64,000 nt of DNA from JAMZMI01 sp039944535. Its GTDB lineage: Bacteria > Bacteroidota > Bacteroidia > Cytophagales > Cyclobacteriaceae. Shown piece after piece: positions 62,635-64,000 of this stretch. Both the position numbers and the translations under genes were made by a program. Where the stretch lies: the NCBI GenBank assembly GCA_039944535.1, contig JBDUYP010000023.1, positions 372,001 through 436,000 on the forward strand, given 5' to 3'. The notes under the pieces were generated by a model. It searched no databases. It was not told where the DNA came from and saw only the letters and a list, made by a program, of their open reading frames with translations. Numbering within the stretch: position 1 is the stretch's first letter; each line of letters starts with the position of its first letter.

Positions 62635-63350
62635 CAGTTTGCGGATTTGAGAGGTTTCATGGTATTCAAATACAATTCCTCAAGCTCTGATATAGAGATG
62701 GAATCAGCAGCGAACTGATGAATAAGTGACCCTTCTCGCATGATTCCAATATGAGTGCCGGTTTCTTTTGCTCGGAATAAATCATGGGTTGCCATCAAGG
62801 TTGCCACTCCATTTTCCTTCATGCTCTCAAGAAGTTCGGAGAACTCGTTACTGGCCTGCGGGTCTAGCCCAGATGTTGGTTCATCCAGCAAAAGGGCTTT
62901 GGCTTCCCTGGCTCTGGCTAGTGCTATTCCTACTTTTTGCCGCATCCCTTTAGAGTAGCTATTTACGCGCTTGTCTATAAAGTTCGCTTGTAATCCAGAC
63001 TGTTTCAATAGTTCCTCGAGCTGCTCTTTTCCATAGTTTTTGCCACCTAATCCGCAGAAGTAGTCTAAATTTTCCAAGCCTGTGAGGTTAGGATAGAGCA
63101 TTAGGTTTTCGGGAATATATGCGAGCTGCTTCTTAGAAGCAGTAGGTTCTTCTGCCACGTCCAGACCATTGATTACAGCCTGTCCCGAACTCGGATGAAT
63201 GAACCCCATAAAAAGGTTGATAGTGGTGGTTTTGCCAGCACCATTTGCGCCAAGAAGGCAGAATACCTCCCCGGCACCCACTTGCAGGTTTAGGCCATTG
63301 AGAGCTTTATGCTCTCCATATTTTTTTGTTAGGTTGATAGCTTTCAGCAT
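62634..63350 (-). CDS. ABC transporter ATP-binding protein (first gene of the DUF3526 operon)
   Basis: The 238-residue ATPase has Walker A GANGAGKT (~34-41), signature YSKGMRQKVGIALA (~130-143), Walker B ALLLDEPTSGLD (~150-161) and the switch His in ATHD. The NatA/CcmA-like layout belongs to ABC-2 systems. Two Zur-like palindromes lie 49 and 77 bases upstream. The operon should be induced in low zinc. The cargo is unknown. Confidence 0.88.
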   Translation of the reverse strand: MLKAINLTKKYGEHKALNGLNLQVGAGEVFCLLGANGAGKTTTINLFMGFIHPSSGQAVINGLDVAEEPTASKKQLAYIPENLMLYPNLTGLENLDYFCGLGGKNYGKEQLEELLKQSGLQANFIDKRVNSYSKGMRQKVGIALARAREAKALLLDEPTSGLDPQASNEFSELLESMKENGVATLMATHDLFRAKETGTHIGIMREGSLIHQFAADSISISELEELYLNTMKPLKSAN

Positions 63351-63398
63351 GAATTTGGTTTATTGGTTCTGGAAGGCTGTTTGATTTCGCAACATTAT

Positions 63399-63413
63399 TG
63401 CAATTCTATTGCT
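63399..63413. promoter_or_regulatory. Putative Zur box 3
   Basis: TGCAATTCTATTGCT, one base from the perfect inverted repeat. It lies 49 bases before the ABC ATPase start and 13 bases before box 4. Confidence 0.65.
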
Positions 63414-63426
63414 TAGATATAGATGA

Positions 63427-63441
63427 TGCAATTCTATTGCA
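63427..63441. promoter_or_regulatory. Putative Zur box 4 (perfect palindrome)
   Basis: TGCAATTCTATTGCA, exact inverted arms around TCT, preceded by A and followed by T, giving a 17-base palindrome. With box 3 it forms a tandem operator upstream of the ABC operon. Confidence 0.75.
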
Positions 63442-63567
63442 TTAAATTATATGAGTGGTGCGTCACTCCCGGTTGCTGCAATTAATGTTTGAATTATGGG
63501 CCGGTTCTGAAATCGGTTCATGTAGGAAATATAAGAGTAGAATACTACTGGTGCTACCGCAACAAAT

Positions 63568-63592
63568 GCACTTTCGGCAATGCCGGAAGTGC
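63568..63592. terminator. Hairpin between the COG0523 and ABC genes
   Basis: GCACTTTCGGC / GCCGGAAGTGC with an AAT loop and one G-T pair. It lies 56 bases past the COG0523 stop. The T-run on the minus strand is weak (ATTTGTTG), so termination is uncertain; the stem itself is sound. Confidence 0.5.
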
Positions 63593-63647
63593 AGTAACGA
63601 TTTGTTTTGGAACCCGCGGTATGAGCGTGAGTATTAGGCCGGGAAAT

Positions 63648-64000
63648 TTATATTGGCCAATTATCGTCAAAACCATTTCCAGCTTCCATTCCAGCAATTT
63701 CATAATCACGGAGCAAGCAGTTGTCCAGGTCTGAGGTGATTTTTTCTTTGTTCATGTCCTGACCGATAAAAACAAGTTCGTTCATTCTATCTCCCCATTG
63801 CTGATCCCATTTTTTCTGAATTTCCGCCTGATTTTCCAGATACGCTTCGCTCATCGCGCGCTGCTTCATGGGTACGCTTGCCCACCACCGGCCGTACAGT
63901 TCGGCTTTGAGTGATCCTCCTGCCTGACTCCATAGTATAGCTTTGTCCGGTCTGGAGGCTAACCAGAATATACCCTTGCTTCGAACAATTGTGGTAGGAA
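63648..64000 (-). CDS. COG0523/CobW-family GTPase, C-terminal part (5' end outside window)
   Basis: From the window end to the stop at 63648, ~117 codons are open. They begin PTTIVRSKGIFWLASRPD, the hallmark opening of the CobW_C domain, then KAILWSQAGGSLKAELYGRWW, and finish DRMNELVFIGQDMNKEKI.. GNGFDDNWPI. COG0523 GTPases are metallochaperones; several in zinc-limited bacteria (ZigA/YciC-like) are Zur-controlled. The GTPase half with the CxCC motif would lie outside the window. The gene is on the same strand as the ABC operon but separated by 300 bases. Confidence 0.88.
   Translation of the reverse strand, partial: PTTIVRSKGIFWLASRPDKAILWSQAGGSLKAELYGRWWASVPMKQRAMSEAYLENQAEIQKKWDQQWGDRMNELVFIGQDMNKEKITSDLDNCLLRDYEIAGMEAGNGFDDNWPI

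Noticed and set aside
1..64000. CRISPR arrays, rRNA operons, IS elements with intact transposase
   Set aside because: No regularly spaced repeats, rRNA-like sequence or transposase ORF was seen.

Overview
Organism. The window looks like a chromosomal segment of a Bacteroidota bacterium, most likely a Cytophagia-type marine or polymer-degrading lineage. The reasons are a SusC/SusD pair, several TonB-dependent receptors with carboxypeptidase-like N-terminal domains, proteins ending in Por/type IX (T9SS) sorting domains, DUF4249 and DUF4625 lipoproteins, FtsX-type permeases of about 800 residues, LytS/LytTR signalling, almost no Shine-Dalgarno sequences, and one good TTTG-N20-TAnnTTTG-like promoter. 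No rRNA, CRISPR array or intact transposase gene was seen. Layout, left part. After the tail of a T9SS-secreted protein (1-557) comes a co-directional peptidoglycan/amino-sugar salvage block (631-7498): NagB fused to a PIG-L deacetylase, a BadF-type amino-sugar kinase, MurQ etherase, a lipoprotein N-acetylmuramoyl-L-alanine amidase, an M14 peptidase and an L-Ala-D/L-Glu epimerase. Together they could split muropeptides into sugar and peptide parts and feed both into central metabolism. Next are a mono-heme cytochrome c with a translationally coupled small protein, a lipoprotein, a broken T9SS-tail gene, a PIF1-like helicase, an Ldh_2-type dehydrogenase, a Ppx/GppA phosphatase, an acyl-CoA carboxylase beta chain, a GH16 glucanase and an M42 peptidase. 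Layout, middle. A three-gene outer-membrane operon (beta-barrel, TonB receptor, DUF4249; 17494-21384) and a SusC/SusD locus with two accessory lipoproteins (23109-29021) are transport systems. A PadR regulator with a membrane partner carrying GldL-like motifs, thioredoxin, MurI, a TruC-like pseudouridine synthase, an ECF-like sigma factor, a fatty-acid desaturase, an FtsX permease, a soluble receiver-LytS kinase with a LytTR regulator, and the ergothioneine pair egtB-egtD follow. Two tRNA-Leu genes (GAG and CAA) lie at 44791 and 49194. Layout, right part. Directly after tRNA-Leu(CAA) lies a stretch of gene debris (about 49.3-55.6 kb): an XRE fragment, a 3'-truncated sulfatase, an intact T9SS beta-helix/cadherin protein whose tail and terminator are duplicated 3 kb away, and frameshifted remnants of a GspL/PilO-type secretion or pilus assembly operon. 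From 55.7 kb to the end is a coherent block that I interpret as zinc homeostasis: a Zur-like Fur-family regulator, a TonB receptor, a histidine-rich DUF4625 lipoprotein, an ABC-2 transporter with two DUF3526 permeases, and the C-terminal part of a COG0523/CobW GTPase. Four copies of the palindrome TGCAAT-N3-ATTGCA (three exact or one base off, one also off by one base) precede the regulator, lipoprotein and ABC operon. This block is the best candidate for an incompletely described system.
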